Shown here piece after piece: positions 1 through 8,656 of a stretch of DNA of 54,613 nt (within the stretch, counting starts at the first letter, position 1; every line of letters begins with the position of its first letter). Source of the stretch: an uncultured Propionibacteriaceae bacterium. Lineage in GTDB: Bacteria > Actinomycetota > Actinomycetes > Propionibacteriales > Propionibacteriaceae. The notes under the pieces were generated by a model. The model saw nothing but the letters and a program-made list of their open reading frames with translations, made no database searches and was not told where the DNA came from. The DNA lies in contig CALLVV010000046.1 of NCBI GenBank assembly GCA_938012815.1, positions 1-54,613 on the forward strand, given 5' to 3'. The translations under genes and the position numbers were made by a program.

Positions 1-740
1 ATGATTCCGGGGAGTTCTTTGAGGCGTCCGCGGTAGCCGTGTGACAGGATTCTCCAGGTTTTCAGTTGTGCGATGCAGTGTTCGATGTTGACGCGGATTC
101 GGGCGATGGCAGTGTTGAAATCTTTGTCGTGGTTGGTGCGGGACTGGTTGGGCAGCTTCTTGATCGGGGTGATGGCGGTGGTGGTGATGTAGGCGGTGTC
201 GGCGATCCAGGTGGCGCCGGAGGAGTCGAGGAGGTTTTGCCAACCACACAGGTTGATGGCCTTCGAGTCGTGTCGGGATCCCGGCACCGGGTCAAAGACA
301 GCGATGAGGTCACCGCGGTCGGTGGAGGCGACCTGGACATTGAGGCACTGGAGCTTGCGTTTCCCGGAGTAGTTGTGGCTGGCTTGTCCGCTGGTCGGGC
401 GGTTCCCGGTAGGGACATGGGTGCCGTCGATGAGGATGAGGTGTCCTTGCTGGATCGCTTCGGTGAGTCCGCCAGGGAGGAAGAGCAGGACTGTTTCGAG
501 GAGGACGGTGATACGTCGCCAGATCCTGGAGATCGTGGGCTGGGAAACTCCCAGGAGGTCGGCGACCACCATCTGGGGCAGGTTCTGGCGAAGGATCAGC
601 AGGCAGGCCACCACCTGGTCCCGCAGGGAGATACGGCATCTGGACAGATCCATCCCTAGACCTTCGATCACATTGGCGATACGGCAGGTGATCTCGTCAA
701 TTGTTTCCTCGCAAAGCCCCGTTGTAGACTGGTAACGCAT
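1..740 (-). CDS. IS5-family (DDE_Tnp_4 type) transposase, cut by the window edge
   Basis: An open frame runs on the minus strand from an ATG at 740 to the left edge without a stop, giving 246 residues; the C-terminal end lies outside the window. DDE motifs are visible: LILIDGTHVP (first Asp), then SRHDSK, IADTAYI (second Asp) and NIEHCIAQLKTWRIL (Glu region). An N-terminal helix-turn-helix segment (VVADLLGVSQPTISRIW) precedes the catalytic core. This arrangement fits IS5-group transposases that use the DDE superfamily-4 fold. The frame is intact as far as it can be seen. Terminal inverted repeats could not be defined because only one end of the element is present. Confidence 0.88.
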   Translation of the reverse strand, partial: MRYQSTTGLCEETIDEITCRIANVIEGLGMDLSRCRISLRDQVVACLLILRQNLPQMVVADLLGVSQPTISRIWRRITVLLETVLLFLPGGLTEAIQQGHLILIDGTHVPTGNRPTSGQASHNYSGKRKLQCLNVQVASTDRGDLIAVFDPVPGSRHDSKAINLCGWQNLLDSSGATWIADTAYITTTAITPIKKLPNQSRTNHDKDFNTAIARIRVNIEHCIAQLKTWRILSHGYRGRLKELPGI

Positions 741-866
741 CGGCTGCTTTCGTGATTGGTTTATGTTGCAACTCAATCATTTCATGAAACAGTCGATGCT
801 TTTTGTGTTACTGGTTGCGTTTCATCGAGAAATGACCCCCGTGAATAACGCCTTCAAAGTCACATT

Positions 867-1116
867 GGGGAAAAGAGCTGCGTCGGATTGGGAATGTTCA
901 CCCCTGCCCGGAAACCCGCCCGTGGTGAACTCACAGATACCGATAGAAGAAACAACACGGCCAACAACCGTATCCGCCGCCTCATTGAGCGAGTCATCGC
1001 GAACCTCAAGGCCCGGCATGTTCACCCGCACCGATTACCACCGCTCCTACAATACCTCCGAAACCATAATACAAGCCGTCATAGGACTCTTCTTCGCCTA
1101 CACCCCCTATGAATAA
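867..1116 (+). pseudogene. Transposase C-terminal remnant, frameshifted
   Basis: Translation from about 867 reads CVGLGMFTPARKPARGEL and then NNRIRRLIERVIANLK, the typical C-terminal block of IS5-family transposases that carries the catalytic Glu. After the Lys-Ala near 1015 the homology continues in another frame (MFTRTDYHRSYNT, then ETIIQAVIGLFFAY) to a stop at 1114-1116. The N-terminal two thirds, with both catalytic Asp residues, are absent. It is a dead fragment in opposite orientation to the element at 1-740 and marks a mobile boundary next to the three-gene operon. Confidence 0.72.
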
Positions 1117-1122
1117 GCCTCA

Positions 1123-3726
1123 TTACTTGCCATCGTTGAGCTTCTTGAGATCTTGAAGCTCTACCCAGTGTTGCTTGAGGCCAGACAGAGTCGGGCTCAC
1201 CCCAAGGCTTACCAACGGCTGCGAGTGGCCATCAATGCAACGGCAAGCATTTTCAAACACTTTAGTGATCTTCGGGATAATCTCACTAAGTTTATCGGCC
1301 CTGATCTTCAGCAACCGGGTCATTCCCACATTCGGCTGATAGCGCTGAGTCACGCCCTGCAGTAGCTCAGTTTCCGTAAACACTTCGCACCAAGAGCGCA
1401 GCCAGCCGTAGCCGACGCGAACCAGTGCATCGCGTGCTTCGCCGTCCTGCTGCTGAGCATCCTGGATTGTGCTGTTGATCTTGCCCCGGATACCGCTCAG
1501 CGTGTCCCAGCGAGGTCCGGTGGCCCGAGTCACCTTACCCTTGCCATCCTCGTCGGTGATTTGGAAATAGGCGCACCTCTTCGATTCCTCGAACAGGGCG
1601 AGGAGGGTCGTTGCGAACAGGATGTCGTGAGTGAATACGATGACCTGGTTGTCCTCCGCAAGCCGAGCGATACGCCGGGCAACCTCGTTGACTCGACGGT
1701 GATCAAGACTAGATACTGGGTCATCGAAGACCACAGGCGCAGTAATACCAGCCAGCCGGGCCTCGGCCAAGAAATCCGCAAGCGCCAAGACCTTCTGCTC
1801 TCCCTCGGAGAGCACTTTCGATGGCTTGTGCTTACCGCTCATGACTTTGCGTCGATGAGCCTTCCCTTCCCGACCTACGAACTGGATCTTGAGTGTGGGA
1901 GTGCGCAACGCTTCGCATTCCTCAAGGAATAAGGCATCGAATTTCTGATTGATCAGCTGATCGCTGGCTTTTTTCGCAAGCCCGGTGACGGCACGTGCCA
2001 GCCCGGGCAACGAACGTTTGAGGTTCCGCAGTCGATCCGCTCTCTTGGCGCTGTTGACTTGAGCTTCGATCGGCGCCCAAGACTTGCCGAGTTCGACAGC
2101 GTCCTTGAGTTCCAACAGCGCAGTCTGTTTCTCACCAAGGACCTTGGTTCGGTTCTGCTGCTGATCCTCCAATTTTGTGATTCTTATGCGAGTGGTCGCC
2201 AGCGTGGCTTCAACCGATGTCTTCGACGTCACCAGATCTTTGGTCACGGTGTTGATCGGTTTGCTGGCAGCAACTGCGGTGGCGATGGCGTTCCGCGCGT
2301 GCTCGATTGTTTCTATGCTCGTGAAGAACGCGGGACGGTCTCTCTCATCAGCGTCCTTATATTCCTCGATGGAGGCGATCATTTCGTTGCTTCGGATTCC
2401 TCCGACCTGGCTTTTGTACCGCTCAATCGCAGACTCAACCTCGCGAACCTCTGCCGAAATCCTATCCTCGAGATAAGTCGAGTAGCGCGTGAGAAGATCC
2501 CGCGCGGGTTCAAGCAGGGGCTGGCGGCAATAGAGGCAGCGATCTGCGTCGTGCGCCTCCAGGCTGACGAGATGTTGTCGGTAGGTTTCGCCGGCCTGAA
2601 CGAACTCGTGCCATGTATCGTCGGGCTCCGCGGGTAGATCGGCCGCTGCGAAGAGCTCGCTGCGGAACGTTTCGTAGTCGGTCGTCAGTTGGGCATGCTT
2701 CGCCAAGGCGTCGTTGTATGCATCTCGGTCGAAGGCGAGCAGCTCCTCCGCCGCTAATAGCGCCTGGGCCAGCACGCGCTGCTCACTCTTAAGCGCTGTA
2801 ATCTGCGTGCCTATCGTGTTGGCACGCAGGGCCACCACTTCTTGGGTCAGCGATTCAAGCTCCCTCTCGACGGCATCTCCGGCCTTAACCCTTGACTTGA
2901 GGTCAACCAAGTCCGTAGAAGCGTCGAGCGTCTCGATGAGTGAGCAAACGCTCGATCCCCGATGGAACCGAGTAAGCAGCCCGGAGTCGCTCGACCCAAG
3001 GTCAGTGATCGCGGCGTCGATCTTTGACGTTACTGCTTGGATGGCGGTCGTAACGTCGTTGAAGAAAGCGAGAGAGGCAGGGGTGTAGACGTAATCCAAG
3101 TCCTCGTCGACATGGGTCCTCACCGCAGGGCTGTCGAAGATCGACATGCGCGTGAACGGAGAGACACCTTGATCACCGGTCCAGGTGAGAGTTTGGGTGT
3201 AGTCGCCAAGTTTGAACTCAAGGGTTGCTGACTGTGCCTCGACGGTATCGGCGTCGATATTGCCGAGGATCGTGTCAACAGTGCGGCTGTTGGCCAGCGC
3301 CTTGAAGATGCGAGAGTAACCGGTCTTACCGGTGCCGTTCTCACCGTAGAGGATGGTCAGCCCCTCGTGCGGCTCGATCGCTTGGTCCACGGCCAGGGCG
3401 TTGACGCCGTGCACATCTGACAGCCGAGTCAGCGTGAGGGCCGGTGCAGACTCATCTCGGCGGGCTTCGACCTTGAGCTTTGGAACGGCAGGCAGATCGC
3501 GTTTATCGAGCGCCTTCTCCTGTCGAAAAAGCTGGTACGCCTTCTCGATTGTCGGTTCGCCAACAGGTCGACCAGTTGTGACCACTTCAGATACAAGCAG
3601 ACGCACCCATTCATCGTTGCTATTTGCCCAATCGGCGAGCAAAGAACGAGGGTCAGTGGGCGTCGAGTCCTCTTGAGACGGGAGGACGGTACTGTCCTCA
3701 ACGGTTACGGAACTACTACTGTTCAT
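1123..3726 (-). CDS. ABC/SMC-like ATPase with zinc hook, RloC-like (AAA_13)
   Basis: This 867-residue protein has the Rad50/RloC layout: Walker A GENGTGKT at 128-135, a coiled-coil arm, a CLYC zinc-hook motif at 397-400, a second coiled-coil arm, signature LSEGEQK at 639-645, Walker B VVFDDPVSSLD at 665-675 and an H-loop FTHD at 698-701. The roughly 165-residue C-terminal tail holds R777, E781 and H834; the Arg-x3-Glu spacing resembles the Arg-Glu-His triad known for the PrrC/RloC anticodon nucleases. The start ATG at 3726 has a good ribosome site (GGAGGGAGC). It is the last gene of a three-gene operon, 20 nt after the AAA+ gene. I infer phage defence, probably RNA or DNA attack controlled by the ATPase; the nuclease role is unproven. 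Confidence 0.8.
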   Translation of the reverse strand: MNSSSSVTVEDSTVLPSQEDSTPTDPRSLLADWANSNDEWVRLLVSEVVTTGRPVGEPTIEKAYQLFRQEKALDKRDLPAVPKLKVEARRDESAPALTLTRLSDVHGVNALAVDQAIEPHEGLTILYGENGTGKTGYSRIFKALANSRTVDTILGNIDADTVEAQSATLEFKLGDYTQTLTWTGDQGVSPFTRMSIFDSPAVRTHVDEDLDYVYTPASLAFFNDVTTAIQAVTSKIDAAITDLGSSDSGLLTRFHRGSSVCSLIETLDASTDLVDLKSRVKAGDAVERELESLTQEVVALRANTIGTQITALKSEQRVLAQALLAAEELLAFDRDAYNDALAKHAQLTTDYETFRSELFAAADLPAEPDDTWHEFVQAGETYRQHLVSLEAHDADRCLYCRQPLLEPARDLLTRYSTYLEDRISAEVREVESAIERYKSQVGGIRSNEMIASIEEYKDADERDRPAFFTSIETIEHARNAIATAVAASKPINTVTKDLVTSKTSVEATLATTRIRITKLEDQQQNRTKVLGEKQTALLELKDAVELGKSWAPIEAQVNSAKRADRLRNLKRSLPGLARAVTGLAKKASDQLINQKFDALFLEECEALRTPTLKIQFVGREGKAHRRKVMSGKHKPSKVLSEGEQKVLALADFLAEARLAGITAPVVFDDPVSSLDHRRVNEVARRIARLAEDNQVIVFTHDILFATTLLALFEESKRCAYFQITDEDGKGKVTRATGPRWDTLSGIRGKINSTIQDAQQQDGEARDALVRVGYGWLRSWCEVFTETELLQGVTQRYQPNVGMTRLLKIRADKLSEIIPKITKVFENACRCIDGHSQPLVSLGVSPTLSGLKQHWVELQDLKKLNDGK

Positions 3727-3746
3727 GCTGCTCCCTCCGAGTGCGG

Positions 3747-4886
3747 TTATTCATCCGTTTTTGGGACTTCACTTAGCACAGCGCACATCAGCATGAGCGA
3801 GATTACTTCATCGACCAGCTTGCCGAGTTTGCGGACATTGCCGAGCTTGTGAGCCTGTGCGTACAGCTTCGCCCTTATGTTATCCACGTCTAGCCGGTCC
3901 TGCTCCTCGGTATCGAGCTTGCGGTAGCGGCCTTCCACCAGTCGGTCGATGACCTGACGGATCTCATTCTTGGAGAGCGGCTTGAAGTGAACCAAGGAAT
4001 CGAATCGCGAGTAGAGAGCGTCGCCGAGAGCCTTGCGGATCTCATCCTCAGTGCTGTAGTTCGATGTGCAGATAATTAGGGATGGGCCGAGTTCGACGAT
4101 ATAGTTTTTGTCCTCGAACACGCCACCGTCGAACAGCTGGTAGAAGGCGCTGTGGAATACCGAGTTCGCTTTGTCGAACTCATCGATGAGGATGACACCG
4201 GACTCGCGGTCGAGTAGGTCGCGCGCGAAGGAAGCCTCAGAGTGCGTCCCGCCGAACAAGTACGACGCGAACTTGTTGTTGTGGAACATGGAGAACTGTT
4301 TACACAGCAGCGTGCTCCTGAGTAGCCCGTTAACGAACTGCGCAGTCTCAGTCTTGCCGACACCTGACGGACCGTAGAACATCAGGACGACCGGCCTGGT
4401 ACGCCGTCCGGTAGTAAGCGGATACAATGCCGCGAGCATCGTCTCCTTCACTGCGGCCTGACCCACGAGATGTCCGGCGAAGCCATCGCGGAAACGAACG
4501 AGAGTGTCCCGCGTCACCGTCGGGTACTCATAGCGCTTCACCTCGGTTGTGAACGCTCGCTCAAGCTGTGAGTGAACGCGGACAGGCGGGTTGTGCAGGT
4601 GAAGGTCCTTGGGGTTGATCGACCGTACGAGGCCGGCGAAATTCGTTATGACGTGCTCGTTCAAGCTTGCGTAGTCGCTCGACTCGGCTGCCACCCGTTT
4701 CGGTCTCAGCGCAGGTTCCTCGGACGGTGGCGCCCCCTGGCCTTCAACGACATGGGTATGCCGCCGGCTGGCTTCGTCGCGCTCATAGACGATGTCGAGA
4801 AGGCCCGTGCGCTCTTTCTTCCCCAGTTGATCTTCGAACCACGACAACGGGCCGTAGTAGATGGTGACCGTCGTGTCACCTGACAT
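3747..4886 (-). CDS. ClpB-like AAA+ ATPase
   Basis: This 379-residue protein has one AAA+ module of the Clp/Hsp100 type: Walker A GPSGVGKT at 172-179, Walker B VILIDEFDK at 231-239, sensor 1 ICTSN at 272-276, an arginine finger in YSRFD (R294) and a GNVRKL sensor-2-like helix near 349-354. The first 140 residues do not resemble the Clp N domain and may bind a partner. No second AAA+ module, middle coiled coil or ClpP-binding loop is visible, so it is not a normal ClpB or ClpX. Its ATG overlaps the end of the DUF6414-like gene by 11 nt, implying translational coupling. A remodelling or sensor role within the operon is an inference. Confidence 0.8.
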   Translation of the reverse strand: MSGDTTVTIYYGPLSWFEDQLGKKERTGLLDIVYERDEASRRHTHVVEGQGAPPSEEPALRPKRVAAESSDYASLNEHVITNFAGLVRSINPKDLHLHNPPVRVHSQLERAFTTEVKRYEYPTVTRDTLVRFRDGFAGHLVGQAAVKETMLAALYPLTTGRRTRPVVLMFYGPSGVGKTETAQFVNGLLRSTLLCKQFSMFHNNKFASYLFGGTHSEASFARDLLDRESGVILIDEFDKANSVFHSAFYQLFDGGVFEDKNYIVELGPSLIICTSNYSTEDEIRKALGDALYSRFDSLVHFKPLSKNEIRQVIDRLVEGRYRKLDTEEQDRLDVDNIRAKLYAQAHKLGNVRKLGKLVDEVISLMLMCAVLSEVPKTDE

Positions 4887-5673
4887 GATGCTCGACTCCC
4901 GCGAGGATCACATCATAGACCTCCAAAAGGCCGTCACTTTGCGCGTCCACTCCATCGACGAGTTCGAGGGCCGTCACCGCCGTGCAGCCTGTGCTGCCCG
5001 ACATCTCGGCTTCCATGCCGAGCGCATGCTCCGTCGTCTGGCCAACGAGCACGCCGTGGAATACAAGACGCATGCGTCCGAGATCGGTGAGTCCGTAGTT
5101 GTTTCGGAATGCCTTGAGATTGAATCGCAGCACGCGCTTGGAGCCGTCCTCAGCTTCGCCGAGTAGCTCGTAGTATCCTTCTGCGTCGGCAAGCACTTCG
5201 TCCATGCGCGCCAAGTCGAAAGGCACGTCGTCGAGCTTGAGCAGCACCATGTAGGGCGTGAACATCTTCATGTACGCCATCGAATCCTTGGGCGCAGTCA
5301 GGCGAAGATCTCGCAACTGAACCACTCGCGAGTCGCTATCTGCCTTGGCAAGATAATCGGTCAGGATCGTGTTCGACAGGGTCTTGCTCAGAATACTCTT
5401 GCCAGCAGCGGAGGCTCCAGCGCCTGCGCTCAGTTCACCCGATGCGCCGAGGAACGGCAGCCAGCTCAGCTTCGCGATGAGGCCGGCCTCAACCTTCCCA
5501 TGCAACTCCTTGGTGCGCTCCTTTACGTCCTCGCTCGTAAATGTGGCCTTGCCGCCAGCGGAGATATCTAGGTAGTCCGACGCCGACTCCTCGTCGAAAT
5601 AGACGACTTTGATCATTGATGCAAGCAACTCAGCCCGACCGCCAGCAGTCTCGTTCTGCACTGACGAGGTCAC
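4876..5673 (-). CDS. DUF6414-like protein, first gene of the three-gene operon
   Basis: This is a 265-residue protein without signal peptide or membrane helix. The conserved start is around residues 20-40 (IKVVYFDEESASDYLDISAG), matching my memory of the DUF6414 family, often seen beside defence genes. The middle (95-115) is Gly/Ala/Ser rich; the C-terminal half is alpha/beta. The listed start is GTG at 5673; an ATG at 5613, directly before the conserved block, is an equally good start because a -10-like TTATAC lies only a few bases before the GTG. It overlaps the AAA+ gene by 11 nt. Function is unknown; sensor or toxin-antidote roles are both possible. Confidence 0.65.
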   Translation of the reverse strand: MTSSVQNETAGGRAELLASMIKVVYFDEESASDYLDISAGGKATFTSEDVKERTKELHGKVEAGLIAKLSWLPFLGASGELSAGAGASAAGKSILSKTLSNTILTDYLAKADSDSRVVQLRDLRLTAPKDSMAYMKMFTPYMVLLKLDDVPFDLARMDEVLADAEGYYELLGEAEDGSKRVLRFNLKAFRNNYGLTDLGRMRLVFHGVLVGQTTEHALGMEAEMSGSTGCTAVTALELVDGVDAQSDGLLEVYDVILAGVEHHVR

Positions 5674-6103
5674 CGTATAACCTCGTGACGGTGGACATCA
5701 CGGTTACGCCTTGTACTGCTGGGGCTGTGCGACCACCTGATACTGAACGCTGTCATGCTGTGCTGGCTCTCCTCCGCGCTGAGATGCATCTTAAGTTGTG
5801 CTCTCGAGGTGTGTCCAACACTACTGAAGATCGCTGACACTGCTAAAGGGTCACGCCGGACGAGGATCGAGCGGTGATTCACGACGGAGAGCCGAACGGG
5901 CTTAACCGAGCATCACGCTCGGACCTAATTGGCTCATGATCGGCCTCTTTTATGAAGAGCTACCCGATGCGCCCGCTTCAACCACATCGCCATTCGGTAG
6001 CGCAGCAGCAAGTCGACGAGCACCGCCTGGTCAGTCACAGTCTGCACGGTCTGCCGTGTCGCCTCGTCCCATGTGTTACGGAGCCGGAACTCATCACCGT
6101 CGT
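5674..6103. other. Intergenic region upstream of the three-gene operon
   Basis: About 430 nt without a supported gene. Near the operon is an imperfect inverted repeat at 5678-5706 (TAACCtCGTGA against TCACGGTTA), overlapping a minus-strand -10-like TTATAC. It could be the operon promoter and a repressor site. The rest looks like degraded mobile DNA leading into the recombinase remnant. Small open frames here show no recognisable family. Confidence 0.4.
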
Positions 6104-6390
6104 GGTATAGCTCTCACCGCCAGAGCCCACCTCGACGACGCCCTCGGCCTGCTCGCCAACTGTTCCGAGATCTACGCCCGCTGCGACAACGCCAGCCGCC
6201 GCCTGTGCAACCAAGCCTTCTTCACCAAGATCTATATCGACGAAGACGACCAACTCCACGTCGAGAGAACAACCGCCCCTTCGAAATGCTCCTCAACCCC
6301 CAGATCAACGCCAACGCCCTCACTTGGACCCACGACAGCAACAAAGCTCGAGCCGAAACCATCGACGATGGCAAGGGTTCGAGCCTTGTG
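6104..6390 (+). pseudogene. Serine recombinase C-terminal remnant, frameshifted
   Basis: The plus strand reads LDDALGLLANCSEIYARC, then RRLCNQAFFTKIYIDEDDQL, typical of the C-terminal region of large serine recombinases. Near 6262-6266 one base is lost or gained and the homology goes on in the next frame as NNRPFEMLLNPQINANALTW. The resolvase catalytic domain and the zinc-ribbon region are missing, and no stop is found before the tRNA gene. It is the scar of an integrase-type gene lying about 10 bp from tRNA-Ala, and supports a mobile origin for the 1-6400 segment. Confidence 0.7.
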
Positions 6391-6394
6391 TTTG

Positions 6395-6470
6395 TGGTGG
6401 AGCTAAGGGGATTCGAACCCCTGACCTTCTCATTGCGAACGAGACGCGCTACCAGCTGCGCCATAGCCCC
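6395..6470 (-). tRNA. tRNA-Ala (anticodon CGC)
   Basis: The reverse complement folds as a 76-nt tRNA with encoded CCA. The acceptor stem GGGGCTA pairs with TAGCTCC and contains the G3-U70 wobble pair that defines alanine tRNAs. The anticodon stem TCTCG/TGAGA encloses TTCGCAA, anticodon CGC, which reads GCG codons, common in this high-GC genome. The T arm contains GGTTCGAATCC. The tRNA lies at the border between the mobile island on its 3' side and the Glp/GlpR core region on its 5' side. Confidence 0.96.
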
Positions 6471-6517
6471 GAGTACCGGAAGATGGTAGCACCGGCATCC
6501 GGCGGTGTGGCAAATCG

Positions 6518-7291
6518 TCACTGTCCCACGGCCCTGGGCCAGTGGCTCTCCTCCTCCATGTCCCAGTCGGCTGGGGCGGCCCGTCGGGGTTTCGGCCCCT
6601 CCGGGCGGTCAGCGGTGGGGATGATAGCGGCGTTGGTGACGGGGGCAGACAAGTCGATGGTGCGGACGGTCCGCGGCACGAGCGGCTTCGAAACGTAGGT
6701 GGGGGTGATCACGGGGATCGGGTCCCACAGCGGACCGGTCGTCTCTGGCGCGGTCAGGTCGACGGAGAACTCGTGGGAGGTTTCCTCCTCCCCGACGGCC
6801 TTCATCATCGAGGTGGACTCGCCATCGGTGTAGCCCGCCCTGACCTGGGCGGCCTTCTCGTCGAAGCGGCGGTGCATCTGCTTCACACCGGCCCGGGCGG
6901 AGACCAGGAAGGCCACCAGTGCGACGACGGGGATCGCGACTGCCCAGCCGGGCACGATATTGAAAACGTTGAGGCCCAGGCACAGCAGGGTCATCGTCCC
7001 GAGCACCGTGACCATGCGCCGTCGCCGCATGGCCGCCGCACGCGCCATCAGGCGCAGCTCGGTGAGCTCGGCCCTGCGGGTCAGGGGCGTGGAGACCTCG
7101 ACGGGAGGCTCATTCTCGTCGTAGTCGGTGATGGTGTTCTCGCGCAGGATCCGCATGGAGCCGGAGAAACGTTCCGCCGGATCCCCGTCGAGGGCATCGA
7201 TGTCGTCCCTGTGCACCGACAACCAGGGCAGGCCGAAGGCCAAGACGGCCAAGACCAACACACTGATGACAATTCCCGCGAGCACGATCAC
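6518..7291 (-). CDS. glpR: GlpR/SepX-like divisome membrane protein
   Basis: This 257-residue protein has an N-terminal hydrophobic helix (about 2-24), a short loop with PAERFSGSMRILR (38-50), a basic region, two further helices (about 95-113 and 115-131), and a long acidic, Pro-rich cytoplasmic tail. The order TM plus RFSGSMR motif plus paired helices resembles Streptomyces SepX and corynebacterial GlpR, the membrane receptor for Glp. It follows the MoeA-like gene by 70 nt on the same strand, the expected partner arrangement. The start is GTG at 7291. I infer a role in septation or polar growth; the family assignment is from memory of architecture and synteny. Confidence 0.6.
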   Translation of the reverse strand: MIVLAGIVISVLVLAVLAFGLPWLSVHRDDIDALDGDPAERFSGSMRILRENTITDYDENEPPVEVSTPLTRRAELTELRLMARAAAMRRRRMVTVLGTMTLLCLGLNVFNIVPGWAVAIPVVALVAFLVSARAGVKQMHRRFDEKAAQVRAGYTDGESTSMMKAVGEEETSHEFSVDLTAPETTGPLWDPIPVITPTYVSKPLVPRTVRTIDLSAPVTNAAIIPTADRPEGPKPRRAAPADWDMEEESHWPRAVGQ

Positions 7292-7361
7292 ACGTTAAAC
7301 AACACTGACGTGATTCGCCTCCGCGGCGCGCCGCCGACCCGCCGAGAAACCTGAAAAAAAT

Positions 7362-8651
7362 TCAGGATTTGTCTAGGAGCCAGCATTGAACGGCTTCTCC
7401 GGGACGCACCAACTCGGTGTCCTCATCCAAAACGATCAAAGCGTTTGCGCGCCCCAGCTCCGCCATGGCGAAAGGGTCGCTGATCCGGGTGGCGGTGCGT
7501 AGCCGCCCGTCGTCGATGACCTCGGCACGCAGCAGGTGCCGCTGCCCCCAGATCGAACGCATGGTGGTCCTGGCTATGGCCCTGACGGGTTTGCGACGCA
7601 CGTCGGCACCCATGAGACGCCGCAGCAGCGGCCACACGAACACTTGGAAAGACACGTAGGCCGACACGGGATTCCCGGGCAGCATCACCATCGGGACGCG
7701 TTCCTCGCCGATGAGGCCGAAGGTCTGGGTACGTCCCGGTGACATCGCCACCTCGACGGCATCCACCAGCCCCAACTCCGACATGGCCTCGGCCACCGCC
7801 TCGTACTCCTCGCGGCGCCCCCCGGTGGTGGAGATGACCAGGTCGGCACGAATCAGCTGGTCGGTGATGGCCTGTTTCAGTTCCTGTTTGTCGTTGGAGT
7901 GCACGGCGACGCGGAAAACCGTCGCCCCGGCTGCCCGGGCCGCGGCCGAGATCAGGAACGAGTTGGCATCCGTGGACTCGCCATAGCCGACGCTCTCCCC
8001 CGGTTCCACCAGGTCCGCGCCGGAACTGACCACCACCACGCGCGGCCTGGGGCGCACCAGCACCTTGTCTATGCCCGCGGCGGCCAGCATCCCGACGCTG
8101 CGGTCGGTGAGCACATCTCCCTCGGAGAGCAGCCGGTCCCCGACCGCGAGATGTTCGCCCGCCGCCCGCAGGTACTCGCCCTCGGTCACCTCCTGGATGA
8201 TCTCGATGCGCTCCCCCGCGATCGTCGCGTAGGAGTGGGGCAGGACCGCAGTGGTGCCGCGGGGAACCACCGCGCCGACATCTACGGGCACGGCCTGCCC
8301 CACCCCGAGGTGTTCCGTCCCGGTGACGAGCTGAAGTGATTCCACCAGCTGGTCGTTGTCCCACATGTCGGCGGCGCGCACGGCATAGCCCGCCACCTTG
8401 CTCGTCGAGTTCGGTGGAACGTTGATCATGGAGTCGATGTCCTCGCAGATCACCTGGTTCCACGCCTCCAGCACCGACATGCCGAACGGCTTGAGGGGCT
8501 CGACGAGCTCCAGCAGGTACTCGACGTGGTCCTGGACGCGGCGCAGGCCGTTGAGATCCGGCTCGGGCGGCGGAGGAAGGGTCGGGACGGGGGTCTCCTC
8601 CACGTTCTGAGGTTCCTCTTCCACATGCTTCCTGCGACCGAAAAGCGCCAT
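7362..8651 (-). CDS. glp: Degenerate MoeA/gephyrin-like protein (Glp)
   Basis: This 429-residue protein has the full MoeA fold, including MLPGNPVSAYVSF near the middle domain, and an extra N-terminal Pro/Glu-rich tail (10-32). The catalytic motifs are eroded: the usual SAMDGYAVR reads STSKVAGYAVR with Ala for the key Asp (A87), the usual GDEL loop reads SSGADLVEPG, and the GGVSxGxYD loop reads GGRREEYE. This argues against molybdopterin ligation and for the division role described for corynebacterial Glp, which binds the Z-ring and the receptor GlpR. The GlpR-like gene is next on the same strand. The ATG at 8651 is preferred over an upstream TTG at 8669, because it sits 7 nt after a -10 element. 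Confidence 0.75.
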   Translation of the reverse strand: MALFGRRKHVEEEPQNVEETPVPTLPPPPEPDLNGLRRVQDHVEYLLELVEPLKPFGMSVLEAWNQVICEDIDSMINVPPNSTSKVAGYAVRAADMWDNDQLVESLQLVTGTEHLGVGQAVPVDVGAVVPRGTTAVLPHSYATIAGERIEIIQEVTEGEYLRAAGEHLAVGDRLLSEGDVLTDRSVGMLAAAGIDKVLVRPRPRVVVVSSGADLVEPGESVGYGESTDANSFLISAAARAAGATVFRVAVHSNDKQELKQAITDQLIRADLVISTTGGRREEYEAVAEAMSELGLVDAVEVAMSPGRTQTFGLIGEERVPMVMLPGNPVSAYVSFQVFVWPLLRRLMGADVRRKPVRAIARTTMRSIWGQRHLLRAEVIDDGRLRTATRISDPFAMAELGRANALIVLDEDTELVRPGEAVQCWLLDKS

Positions 8652-8656
8652 GTTTC

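Noticed and set aside
6371..6388. A tRNA T-arm-like hairpin next to tRNA-Ala considered as a duplicated attachment site
   Set aside because: The stem and loop do not match the tRNA-Ala T arm well enough, and it lies inside the recombinase remnant.
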